Shown: positions 44,539-55,440, counted from the stretch's first letter. The stretch is DNA of 64,000 bases from Haliotis asinina (GCF_037392515.1 NC_090280.1:23937118-24001117), one strand, 5' to 3'. Made by a program: numbers and translations. The notes: a model not told the origin generated them from the sequence alone.

Positions 44539-44859
44539 CTATGAGAAATCATAAATAAACAAATGTATCATCAGCTTTAACGCAAGTAACAAGACCTGGC
44601 ATTGCATTGGCAACCAGCATCTTATTTGACGGTGTTTGTACATAGTGACATGAATAACATCACCTAGGTCAAACCTAACTTGAGCGACTAGTATGATGGT
44701 ACGAATAACAATGGTCACCTGTAGGTCCCAACACGTGGTGCAGTGAGAACCTCATGGAAATATCACAGTTCAAATATAGACCCGTGAAGGTAACGTGGTT
44801 TTCATCAACTGATGCTTGTTCTAATAGGCGACAAATGGAATAGGGTGATGAGAATGGTG

Positions 44860-45012
44860 TCTGAACCAGACAATCCACTGGTCAACAGCATAAGAATCAA
44901 TTGGGAAGCAGTGATATGTATCAACCAAGTTAGCGAACCTGCCACAAGATCCCGTTAGTCGCCTCTTACGATAAGCATGGGTTGCTGAAGATCAATTCTA
45001 ACCAGGATCTTC
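44860..45012 (-). mobile_element. SINE family 2
   Basis: GAACCAGACAATCCACTGG, GATCCCGTTAGTCGCCTCTT and GCATGGGTTGCTGAAGATCA lie in order on the reverse strand. Confidence 0.85.
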
Positions 45013-45726
45013 ACTCACACAAAAGTGTAAAACCTTACTTTGCTGACGGTAGTGCAGGGGGTATGAAGGTAACAATGCATAAACATCCTGGAATGTCTTC
45101 AAACCAAACTTTGGGATGTGTACATCTGTTTGGAAGGCAGTCAATATCAAGACTGCGCTCAGGTACGTGCTAACATAAATCAGTATCAGTTTCACGTATA
45201 TTAATTTATGTAACTGACTGAGGGTTTGGTTTACAAAGTTCTAACGTTCAAGCAACTGCAAGGCGGCTAACACATATTCTATTCATATTGGGAATAGAAT
45301 TCAGAAGCGACGAGGGTCCCTTCAACCACTCATCTATAACGTTATCTTTGGTGGTCGTTTTACAAATTCCTTTTAACAAGTGATTACATGTTGAATTTCT
45401 ATTACACGTCACTTACCCATACTGCCTGGCTGATGGCGTCGTTGTAACTATTCCTGCTTTGGAAACGTATGTTTCTAAAGGAGAGTAGTCGTGAGACAAT
45501 CGCACCTGTCACATATGACATGCGTAAAAACATGATCTTAGTTGTTCCCTTTAACATTTCACTTTGGTATTTTAGATAAGATAGGCTAAACCCCGCAATT
45601 TAAAAATAGCGCAAGTTGACAGCTTTATCGCCATGGCGACGGCCATGAGTGTGTTGCTGATAAACTCTAGATGAGATTGTGGCAGTGTGTTAGCAGATGA
45701 TCAGTGTATCCTGGTTCTTCTAAGGG

Positions 45727-45727
45727 G

Positions 45728-45771
<44 letters not shown>

Positions 45772-45935
45772 TGCTGCTGACGTGCTGACGCTGCAACTGC
45801 TACAACTACTGTTAGTACAACTACCATTACTACTACTGCTGCTGCAACTGCTACCACCACCACTGCTATTGTTACTACTACTGCTACTACTACTACTACT
45901 GTTGCTGCAGCTGCTACCACTAGTATTACTACTAC
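45727..45935. repeat. (TAC)n microsatellite with interrupted continuation
   Basis: A pure TAC run to about 45770, then a degenerate TAC/TGC mixture to about 45935. It gives poly-Tyr, poly-Leu and poly-Ser/Val frames on both strands that are not genes. Confidence 0.95.
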
Positions 45936-46084
45936 TAGTAGTCCATTTATCATGCGTATTACTCCATGCACAATGCATGCTCGAAGCGCCCAATCAATCT
46001 GATTATTATTACCCTGATTTAACCCAAACTACCTGTTAGGCGCCAGAAGGTTAGTGGTTACATGACTTATTCCATCGGGTACCC

Positions 46085-46200
46085 ACTTTCTGCTGGGTGT
46101 AGCTCACCTAGTTGACACATGTCACCGTATTCCATTTGCCGAGATCTATGCTCCAAATGGATTGTCTGGTCCACACTAGATTGTTTACAGACCGCGCACA
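46085..46200 (+). mobile_element. SINE family 2, diverged
   Basis: TAGCTCACCTAGTTGACACA, GATTGTCTGGTCCACACTAG and TTGTTTACAGACCGC are present. Both ends are lost. Confidence 0.75.
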
Positions 46201-46901
46201 TGCACCTCGCACAAACATACACACGGACGCACGCGCAAAATACAGAAACGCATAAATGATTGACCCATTCGTGCTAGCTCATACACAAGAACGATCAAAG
46301 AACACGTGCAACGAGCAGGAAGTCACTGTTTATTTCCTGAATGAAACAAAACACATAGTGAAGATCATCTGGTGAACCAGACTCAACACGACAATACTTC
46401 ATTCAGAAATCCGGTAATACTATGCCCAGGCGTCACTTCATCCTGTTTGATGTTGAAAAACATTTGACAGGAAGTAATTCATTGTTCTCAAACTGATCAC
46501 CATAGTTGTCATATTCCCTGGACTTCGACAACTTCATCACCGTCAGTCTACTTAGGCACGCATGGAACGTTATACCTACAGAGCCAGGTAAAGTCTTCAC
46601 CACTTCCGGGGTAATGCTGGCCAATCAAATCTTTCGCACGACGGGATGTCTCCAACCGGCTCCGAGGCTGCAGTCCGTGATAGCTACAACACAGCGACAC
46701 GCTATAGTTTAAATTTAAACATAAACATACCACCAATGTAATGCAGTTCACCTGTCGGCTTAACAGCTTACCAATTAAAATAATCATTGTGGAACATTGC
46801 GTATTAACCTAGTACTGGTTAAGATGTTTGGGAAAATATCGAAGTGAGCTGTCCGCCATGATGGGTAGTGTTTTGCTAGGGAGTGTCAATGAGATGTGCA
46901 G

Positions 46902-46907
46902 TTTATA
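46902..46907 (-). promoter_or_regulatory. Candidate TATA box for the MACPF-ApeC gene
   Basis: TATAAA on the minus strand. About 100 bp downstream a donor-like CTAG|GTTAAT ends a possible 5' UTR exon. Positional inference only. Confidence 0.2.
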
Positions 46908-47219
46908 GCTGTGACCAACACATCACTGATTTTCTCATACATTTCAGTATAAAAAAACCCAAATGTTCTTTGCCACAAACACCCAGATTAAATCAAACAA
47001 TACATGTATATAAATTAGGTGTGGAAACGTGCGCTGGTAAGACTTCACTTCTATAAAATATTGACATTTTACACTGCGTAGCATTTTCTCAAATTCATAG
47101 TCACCAAAACGTGCATATTTAGTGCATACATTGGCTCAATGCGTTTAAAATAAGCATAGGGAAAGTATAGGAAAATAAAAATAAAAAATTAAAAATACCC
47201 GATTGTCATATTACAATGA

Positions 47220-47225
47220 TTTATT
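47220..47225 (-). terminator. Poly(A) signal overlapping the RHIM-gene stop codon
   Basis: On the minus strand TGAATAAA joins the TGA stop (47225-47227) and AATAAA. U-rich sequence follows. The 3' UTR would be only about 15-25 nt. Confidence 0.8.
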
Positions 47226-47367
47226 CAAGAAGACACAACACGAGAGATGGCGGCATACCCTGCAGATGTGTCCATTTGTTCTGTAGCTATTGGTATTGAG
47301 AGGTTCTCATTCACTGTCTTGGTTGTTACCCGGCCATCAACTTCAACAAATGTCACCCGGCCATCGC
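47225..47367 (-). CDS. RHIM gene, exon 3
   Basis: The acceptor TATCAACTGTTGCAG opens with GC, completing a Gly codon. It codes DGRVTFVEVDGRVTTKTVNE and ends SAGYAAISRVVSS. The same frame runs back through the satellite only because the repeat has no stops. Confidence 0.75.
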
Positions 47368-50300
47368 CTGCAACAGTTGATAAACATAATACTCTCCCTG
47401 TAGGTCCACATCCACACCATAACACCCTCCCTGTAGGGCCACACCCATGCTGTAATACCCTCCCTGTAGGGCCACATCCATGCTGTAATACCCTCTCTGT
47501 AGGGCCACACCCATGCTGTAATACCCTCTCTGTAGGCCCACATCCACGCTGTAATACCCCCCCTGTAGGCCCACATCCACGCTGTAATACCCTCCCTGTA
47601 GGTCCACATCCACGCTGTAATACCCTCCCTGTAGGTACACATCCATGCTGTAATACCCTCTCTGTAGGGCCACACCCATGCTGTAATACCCTCCCTGTAG
47701 GTCCACACCCATGCTGTAATACCCTCTCTGTAGGCCCACATCCACGCTGTAATACCCCCCCTGTAGGTCCACATCCATGCTGTAATACCCTCCCTGTAGG
47801 GCCACACCCATGCTGTAATACCCTCTCTGTAGGCCCACATCCATCCTGTAATACCCTCTCTGTAGGGCCACACCCATGCTGTAATACCCTCCCTGTAGGG
47901 CCACATCCATGCTGTAATACCCTCCCTGTAGGTCCACATCCATGCCGTAATACCCTCTCTGTAGGGCCACACCCATGCTGTAATACCCTCCCTGTAGGGC
48001 CACATCCACGCTGTAATACCCTCCCTGTAGGTTCACACCCATGCTGTAATACCCTCCCTGTAGCGACATCCATGCTGTAATACCCTCCCTGTAGGCCCAC
48101 ATCCACGCTGTAATACCCTCCCTGTAGGTCCACATCCACACTGTAATACCCTCCCTGTAGGTCCACATCCATGCCGTAATACCCTCCCTGTAGGTCCACA
48201 TCCATGCCGTAATACCCTCCCTGTAGGTCCACATCCACGCTGTAATACCCTTCCTGTAGGCCCACATCCATGCTGTAATACCCTCCCTGTAGGTCCACAT
48301 CCATGCTGTAATACCCTCCCTGTAGGTCCACATCCACGCTGTAATACCCTCCCTGTAGGTCTACATCCATGCCGTAATACCCTCCCTGTAGGTCCACATC
48401 CACTCTGTAATACCCTCTCTGTAGGTCCACATCCATGCCGTAATACCCTCCCTGTAGGTCCACATCCATGCCGTAATACCCTCCCTGTAGGCCCACATCC
48501 ACGCTGTAATACCCTCCCTGTAGGTCCACATCCATGCTGTAACACCCTCCCTGTAGGTCCACATCCATGCTGTAATACCCTCCCTGTAGGTCCACATCCA
48601 CGCTGTAATACCCTCCCTGTAGGTCCACATCCATGCCGTAATACCCTCCCTGTAGGTCCACATCCACTCTGTAATACCCTCTCTGTAGGTCCACATCCAT
48701 GCTGTAATACCCTCTCTGTAGGGCCACACCCATGCTGTAATACCCTCTCTGTAGGGCCACACCCATGCTGTAATACCCTCCCTGTAGGGCCACATCCACG
48801 CTGTAATACCCTCCCTGTAGGTTCACACCCATGCCGTAATACCCTCCCTGTAGCGACATCCATGCTGTAATACCCTCCCTGTAGGCCCACATCCACGCTG
48901 TAATACCCTCCCTGTAGGTCCACATCCACGCTGTAATACCCTCCCTGTAGGTCCACATCCATGCTGTAATACCCTCCCTGTAGGTCCACATCCATGCTGT
49001 AATACCCTCCCTGTAGGTCCACATCCATGCTGTAATACCCTCCCTGTAGGTCCACATCCATGCTGTAATACCCTCCCTGTAGGCCCACATCCATGCTGTA
49101 ATACCCTCCCTGTAGGTCCACATCCATGCTGTAATACCCTCCCTGTAGGGCCACACCCATGCTGTAATACCCTCTCTGTAGGCCCACATCCATGCTGTAA
49201 TACCCTCTCTGTAGGGCCACACCCATGCTGTAATACCCTCTCTGTAGGGCCACACCCATGCTGTAATACCCTCCCTGTAGGTCCACATTCATGCCGTAAT
49301 ACCCTCCCTGTAGGTCCACATCCACGCTGTAATACCCTCCCTGTAGGTACACATCCACGCTGTAATACCCCCCCTGTAGGTCCACATCCATGCTGTAATA
49401 CCCTCTCTGTAGGGCCACACCCATGCTGTAATACCCTCTCTGTAGGCCCACATCCATGCTGTAATACCCTCTCTGTAGGGCCACACCCATGCTGTAATAC
49501 CCTCTCTGTAGGGCCACACCCATGCTGTAATACCCTCTCTGTAGGGCCACATCCACGCTGTAATACCCTCCCTGTAGGTTCACACCCATGCCGTAATACC
49601 CTCCCTGTAGCGACATCCATGCTGTAATACCCTCCCTGTAGGCCCACATCCACGCTGTAATACCCTCCCTGTAGGTCCACATCCATGCTGTAATACCCTC
49701 CCTGTAGGTCCACATCCATGCTGTAATACCCTCCCTGTAGGTCCACATCCATGCTGTAATACCCTCCCTGTAGGTCCACATCCATGCTGTAATACCCTCC
49801 CTGTAGGCCCACATCCATGCTGTAATACCCTCTCTGTAGGGCCACACCCATGCTGTAATACCCTCTCTGTAGGGCCACACCCATGCTGTAATACCCTCCC
49901 TGTAGGTCCACATCCATGCCGTAATACCCTCCCTGTAGGTCCACATCCACGCTGTAATACCCTTCCTGTAGGTCCACATTCATGCTGTAATACCCTCCCT
50001 GTAGGTCTACATCCATGCCGTAATACCCTCCCTGTAGGTCCACATCCATGCTGTAATACCCTCCCTGTAGGTCCACATCCACTCTGTAATACCCTCTCTG
50101 TAGGGCCACACCCATGCTGTAATACCCTCTCTGTAGGGCCACATCCATGCTGTAACACCCTCCCTGTAGGTCCACATCCACGCCGTAATACCCTCCCCGT
50201 AGGCCCACATCCATGCTGTAGTTCCGTCTCTGTAGGTCCACATCCACGCTGTAATACCCTCCCTGTAGGTCCACATCCACGCTGTAATACCCTTCCTGTA

Positions 50301-52809
50301 GGCCCACATCCATGCTGTAATACCCTCCCGTAGGCCCACATCCACGCCGTAATACCCTCCCTGTAGGCCCACATCCATGCTGTAATACCCTCCCCGTAGG
50401 TCCACATCCACGCTGTAATACCCTCCCCGTAGGCCCACATCCATGCTGTAATACCCTCCCTGTAGGTCCACATCCACGCCGTAATACCCTCCCCGTAGGC
50501 CCACATCCATGCTGTAGTACCGTCTCTGTAGGTCCACATCCACGCTGTAATACCCTCCCTGTAGGTCCACATCCACGCTGTAATACCCTTCCTGTAGGTC
50601 CACATTCATGCTGTAATACCCTCCCTGTTGGCCGACATCCATGCTGTAATAGTCTCCCTGTAGGTCCACATACCTATATAGACGCCGTAATACCCTCCCT
50701 CCTTGTCTATGTACAGTACATCACCTTCCCGCACCATCTCGCCGTCACTGTCGAATATTTTCACTTTGTCTGTTATGCAGATTATCGACTGAGAACCTGA
50801 AAGGAACAATGAGACTAATCCTAAATCATCAGATACATGAATTTCAAACAAGATACAAAGTGCGAGAGGGGTGATTTTTTGTTTGGTCGCAGACCTACCA
50901 TGCGTCCCCATTCTAGATTACGGACACCATCCTCTGTACAATGGATGGCAAACCAGATACCTGCGACAGATATTATGGTCAGCGATAAACTCTTTCGGGC
51001 CCGGTCACCTTAGGGGCGGTGTGGTAGCATAGTGGTTAAAGCGTTCGTTCGTCACGGCGAATACCCTGATTCGATTCCCCAAATGAGCACAATGTTCGGT
51101 GACCCCGCCGTGATATTGCTGAAATAATGCTAAAAGTAGCGCAAAGCAAAACTCACTCACCATATCAGTACAGACTGTTGGAGACAAGTTTTGTTTGGTT
51201 TGGACGTTTGTTTACCGCCGCACCCAGCAATATTCAGCCTATATGACGGTGGTCTGGATAACATTCACGACATAACAATCATATCCATCAATCGACGTTG
51301 TTGCGATACGATGACACGTCAAAAACGTCAGCGCGTCTGTCCACCCTATGCCATTAGTCAACTGTTTCAACAAGCGTGGGGTGCTGAAGATAATTCTTCT
51401 CGGGATCGTCAGTGGTTGTGATCAGTTCTAACTGACACACCTACGACGTTATACTGGTATGTATTACGAATTACGGATTAAATATATTACGTACATTTCT
51501 GCAGAGTGATTCTGTCACCTTCCGACGTCACCTCGTGTTTCTCATAGCTGCTGTGTTGCACGAAGCTATCACATGATCGCTGAATCTGGGAATGTACAGA
51601 GTCATTGATGAGAGAATTATGATCCCATCCTTTAGTCGAGGACGCTGGGACTCCAATCCTATGGTTATTTATTTCGGGCACCTGCCAACAATCTGATTTC
51701 GTGTAAGAAGTGTCTGCCTTGTGCCTCTTCACCGGTCCGCAGCTGTCTTGATCCAAGTCATGGAGATGCCTTCTTCCACTACGTGGACCATCCGTGGCCG
51801 CAGAACCATCCCAGCCATTTGCAGAACAATGCCTGTTGGTCACTTCAGTCATGCGGTCCGATTCTGTCTTCACATATTTATGCAGGCCATTGCTTTTGCT
51901 GTTATTACAGTGATAATAATGATTGTTTATTACAACTCGGTTGATTTTGGCATCCTTGAAGTCAGTCATCTGGGCTATGTTGTACATGTCGTTGTGGTTA
52001 CCTACTTGTATGGACTCACGGCGAGGAAGCCGACCACGTCGCAAGGCTGGGATGTTGGGGGCAGTTGTGGATCCTTCTGGAGGAACAGCTGCAGGTTGGT
52101 GTGAAAGAAGAGGAGGACTAACAGCTGTAGTGTAGTGTTGTGAAGGGCTAACGGCTGTAGTGTAGTGTTGTGAAGGGCTAACGACTGTAGTGTAGTGTTG
52201 TGAAGGGCTAACGACTGTAGTGTAGTGTTGTGAGGGACTAACGGCTGTACTGTAGTGGTGGGGAGGACTCACGTGTGAAGACTTGGAGTTTGTTGGCAAC
52301 GCAGAGATGCCTTTCCGTAGGGTCTCATCCGACGTCTTTGGCGGGGTGTTACAAGGATTGGATTTTGTTGGAAACTTGATAATGGCTTCGGGTAGAATTT
52401 CCTCTGAAGTAGTTCTGACGTGACACAATAGGCGATTTGTGGAGTGCCCTCTAACCATGGGTGCTGCTTGTGTCGACAACAAAGATGTTGACCGCTTCCC
52501 ATGTCGACTTGATTGAAAGTCATCAGTAACTGTAAGGCGTCGTGATTCCCCAGAACACACTTGGATGTCTTGTGGGAATGGTTTTGAAACGTAAGGCACG
52601 GTTTTCGACCGCGTCTTCTCTGAGATCATTGACTGGTTTTGATGTGCAGGGAAGTTTGAAAGAGAGTAGGCTTTGTCATGTTGTCCTCTCAAAGCCATTG
52701 ACCGAATGAAATAGAGGTTCTAGTCCTCAGATTGGCTGACGGTTGACTGGCGTCCTCTTATGCAGTGTAGTGTTAGGTGACTGCCGTCTTTAGATCTTTG
52801 TGACCTCAA
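47225..52809 (-). CDS. RHIM-containing protein, three-exon model, about 489 residues
   Basis: Exons on the minus strand are 51495-52809 (ATG at 52698), 50674-50796 and 47225-47367. Both introns are phase 1 with GT-AG ends (AAAT|GTACGT; ATATAG|GTATGT). Residues 230-238 are IQVGNHNDM, an exact match to the RHIM core I/V-Q-I/V-G-x-x-N-x-M/L of RIPK1, RIPK3, ZBP1 and TRIF, which builds amyloid signalling assemblies. Before it (143-195) are tandem decapeptides VSPSQHYTTA; around 306-327 lies an Arg/Lys-rich patch that could be a nuclear signal. The rest is Ser/Thr/His-rich and probably disordered until the last 90 residues, which look folded (REGDVLYIDKEGGYYGVYIG, DGRVTFVEVDGRV). No kinase, TIR, death or Z-alpha domain was seen. 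An in-frame TAG eight codons before the ATG supports the start. Function in cell death or immunity is inferred from the motif. Confidence 0.75.
47385..50672. repeat. Minisatellite, 30-bp unit, about 109 copies, in RHIM-gene intron 2
   Basis: The plus-strand unit is CCCTGTAGGTCCACATCCAT then GCTGTAATAC. Since 30 is a multiple of three, all minus-strand frames stay open for long stretches, producing apparent proteins of 220-690 residues such as WTYREGITAWM. Rare 28-bp units (GTAGCGACATCC at about 48060, 48850 and 49610) shift the frame and mark a higher-order period near 0.76-0.79 kb. The unit resembles the end of exon 2. Confidence 0.97.
50674..50796 (-). CDS. RHIM gene, exon 2
   Basis: The acceptor TTGTTCCTTTCAG and donor ATATAG|GTATGT bound 123 bp. 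It codes SQSIICITDKVKIFD, then REGDVLYIDKEGGYYGVYI. Its last 25 bp, GGGAGGGTATTACGGCGTC onward, are the likely founder of the 30-bp satellite that starts at the donor. Confidence 0.8.
51013..51163 (+). mobile_element. SINE family 1, in RHIM-gene intron 1
   Basis: Starts GGGGCGGTGTGGTAGCATAG with A-box TAGCATAGTGG, B-box-like GATTCGATTCC and tail GCGCAAAGCAAAACTCACTC. It is one of the clearest views of the tRNA-like head. Confidence 0.9.
51195..51412 (-). mobile_element. SINE family 2, in RHIM-gene intron 1
   Basis: TTTACCGCCGCACCCAGCAA, TATATGACGGTGGTCTGGA and CAAGCGTGGGGTGCTGAAG in order, with moderate divergence. Confidence 0.8.
51495..52809 (-). CDS. RHIM gene, exon 1 (5' UTR plus 401 codons)
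   Basis: An acceptor-like TTTGTTTAATTTCAG ends at 52810, suggesting an upstream 5' UTR exon not identified here. The coding part runs from ATG 52696-52698 to the donor AAAT|GTACGT at 51494. RHIM codons are 51985-52011. The frame would reach a stop two codons past the donor if unspliced. Confidence 0.85.
52118..52270 (-). repeat. Coding 30-bp tandem repeat in RHIM gene
   Basis: Five to six copies of a unit coding VSPSQHYTTA/V, with the first and last copies diverged (VSPPHHYSTA, VSPPLLSH). Copy number is likely variable between alleles. Confidence 0.9.
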
Positions 52810-52929
52810 CTGAAATTAAACAAAATACAGGCATCATCACAACAGAATCATCAGACCAATTTCAAGGTGAACACATTGCCTCATTGGCGTTATTCACAGA
52901 AGCTGGGATTTTGCAGATAATCAAATCAA

Positions 52930-53775
52930 ATCTAAACCCACAACGTGTGCACTGAATCAGGTTCCCACTAAACTGATTTTGGATCATATTGACATTACTT
53001 TGCCAGTCATGAAAAGAGTGGTTCATGTCAGCTTGTCAACAGGCACTGTACCATCGGCCTTCAAGGCAACAATTCTCAAGCCCTTACTGAAGAAGTCAAA
53101 TATGATGCTGCATCTGACGGAAACTACAGACTAATGTCAAATCTTCAATTCAATTCTTGTCAAGGGTCACTGAAAAGGTTGTCAACAACTGCAGGTTATC
53201 TGCTCATCTTCAAATGACATGTTTGACAAATATTAATGGATCCCCACAGTAAGGAAACAGGTCTTGTGAATGACCTTCAAGATGCGGCAGGTTATGGACA
53301 AGTTGGTCTCCGTGTGCTTTTAGATTTTTCGATGCAAACGACCATTCAGCACTCAACCAGCTTGAATATCAATTTGGAAAAACCAGTGTAGCCCTGGAGT
53401 GGTTCACATCGTGTCTGTGTGATAGATGTCAAACAGTACTGATATCTAATGTCTTCACAAAGAGAATCTTTCACCAGAACTTGCAGAAACTGATATCAAC
53501 ATCTTCGCAACACTGGTCACATTCCACAATGCTCTCCAGAGACGTCACATGTGACCTTGTACGCTCTTTAGTCCAGTCAGGATTAGACTACTGCAACAGA
53601 CTGTTATACGGCTTGCCAGAGATACTCCTTGCAAAGCTCAGGAAAGTGTCATTTAAAGACATTTCTTTTCCGAAAATAATATCACTGGTTGATTTCTTTG
53701 TCCGTACTCGTTGTCAATACTATGTACTTCCTCATCATAGCCTCCATAGCAATCACTTAGTGCCTGGAGTAGTTT
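52930..53775 (+). pseudogene. LINE (CR1/jockey-like) reverse transcriptase fragment
   Basis: Plus-strand pieces ALNQLEYQFG, LEWFTSCLCDRCQTVLI and later LVRSLVQSGLDYCNRLLYGL match conserved blocks of CR1-type reverse transcriptases. Several stops and frame changes are present, and the central YADD block is missing. Confidence 0.8.
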
Positions 53776-55440
53776 AGCAAATTATATATTCACCAACTAT
53801 CATTACTATTTCTAATCGGAGTTGGAGTGTAACTGGCTTGAAAGCAAACAAGTTACACTTGATAATGTGGGATTCATAACAGCATATTTCTAACCACCAT
53901 TGGCCGTGCAGTCCAATATTCCAGCTACGTGGTGTCGGTTTGTAAATAATCGAGTCTAGATATCAAAATAGAATTACTCATGTGTTTAGGATATTACTAA
54001 AACGTTATTAATCACGACCGTAGTGTACCCGGTTGTATTAGAAATTGATTCTAGATATGTAAAATTAAATTCAAAATATCTTGAAAAATGTACATGAATC
54101 AACAAATGCATTGTAGACACCTTCCATTCAAGTAGAGATATCTCCAGTGCATTTACAGATACCGTCAACTCAAAACAAGAGAACTTTAGAACAATTTCAT
54201 ATATCTGTAATTTCTCAATACATTATGTATTTGAGATATCTATAATTCAACGCAAGATGTCTCTAATTACATAAATATATTTGCAATTTTTTTCAAGATA
54301 TCATTAATATGATTTATCATATCCTGATTTCATTTTGCAACATCACGATTTTTATATTAGATATCCATAATTTTCTCTATTCGATATAATTGCATCTTTA
54401 ATTCATTTCGATGTTTTCATTCAAGATATCTGTGAAACAATTTAAGATATCAGTATTTCTTAATGTGGAAACAGCGTGCCAAACGGACGTTTATGTCCAC
54501 TATCTAAAGCCTGCGTCCAGTACATGACCCACTGTATCTGATCAATTATGGCAAGAACAGACTGAGGGAGTATAGCGTTACACCGCTGTTAGCTATATTC
54601 CATCGATATGAAGACTGGGCCGAGACAGCATAGATGGTTTTCGAACATTGTATCTAAGTGGCAAATCGAACCCGGGTCTTACGCTTGACCTCACCAACTC
54701 CGGCGATCTGATTGGCTACCACATGAATGGATTTCTATGTATTTCTTTAAAAATAAAATTTCACTCGTTTTTAAAATTATTCTTACCAGGATAAAACAAG
54801 AGACCATGACATCCTGGATGAAAGACGTTTGAATTTCGCACATGCATTTTTTGTCATTTTGTCGACCAATCGGATTGCCCTGACGACCTAAGTTTGTATA
54901 CTTCCGGCACAGCACCCTTAGTCTTTGGCAATTTAATAAACCCTACACATGCAACCCATGTGTATATGCCTCCAGCACACATCGGAAATATGGACAAAGG
55001 CGTTTGATACTTGTGAGACCTTATCCTGGTTGATGTTTCCGTAATTGTACAGTTTTCGACCATTTTGTAATTCATCTTTGTACATGTTATATAGTAGGGG
55101 GTTGGTTAGTAAACCAGGACTAGTTTATCGATTCTCTGACCGGCAGTGGGGGTCTGTGTGCCCGGCTTAGTATGTAAGCCATGTGAGCCAATGTGATTAA
55201 ATACTGTGGCGTAGAGATATTCGTCACATTTCAAACATATATCAAAATTAGATAGTTGAGTAGCCTAAGGGAGACAACTCATTATTTAACGTCACTTATA
55301 TTCTTATTACCTCCCATGTGTTTTTGGAGGGCGGGAACAAAATAGCGTCGACTTAAAAAGATCGTGTTACACCATTAACCCATTTGGGGGTACGTGGCAG
55401 CCACGTGACAATACCAAAGTTAGTGACGCTTGCAGGTACT
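53776..55440. other. Intergenic DNA, SINE remnants
   Basis: A SINE family 2 fragment lies at about 53903-53962 and a family 1 copy at 54562-54700. A patch at 53970-54460 is rich in AGATATC/GATATC words. No gene is visible. Confidence 0.5.
54562..54700 (-). mobile_element. SINE family 1, diverged
   Basis: GCGTTACACCGCTGTTAGC, then GCAAATCGAACCCGGGTCTT. The tRNA-like end is degraded. Confidence 0.75.

Larger units (their letters stand above)
44539..47219. other. Upstream region between the MACPF-ApeC and RHIM genes
   Basis: It holds SINEs (44860, 46085), a TAC microsatellite and unrecognised sequence. The 5' UTR exon and promoter of the MACPF-ApeC gene should lie here. Confidence 0.6.

Noticed and set aside
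45704-46039. Poly-Tyr/Leu frame
   Set aside because: Generated by the TAC microsatellite; no supporting gene structure.
47225-50669. Open frames of 220-687 codons on the minus strand and 277 codons on the plus strand in the 30-bp array
   Set aside because: They follow from a stop-free unit whose length is a multiple of three, several frames are open at once, and a consensus donor/acceptor pair removes the region from the RHIM mRNA.
51013-51090. tRNA gene
   Set aside because: The A and B box matches belong to the head of SINE family 1; the cloverleaf is imperfect and the 3' tail is the SINE tail.
52696-52809. RHIM protein as the C-terminal part of a RIP-type kinase
   Set aside because: An in-frame TAG lies eight codons before the ATG within the same exon, so no upstream coding exon can be joined in this model, and no kinase motif was seen upstream.
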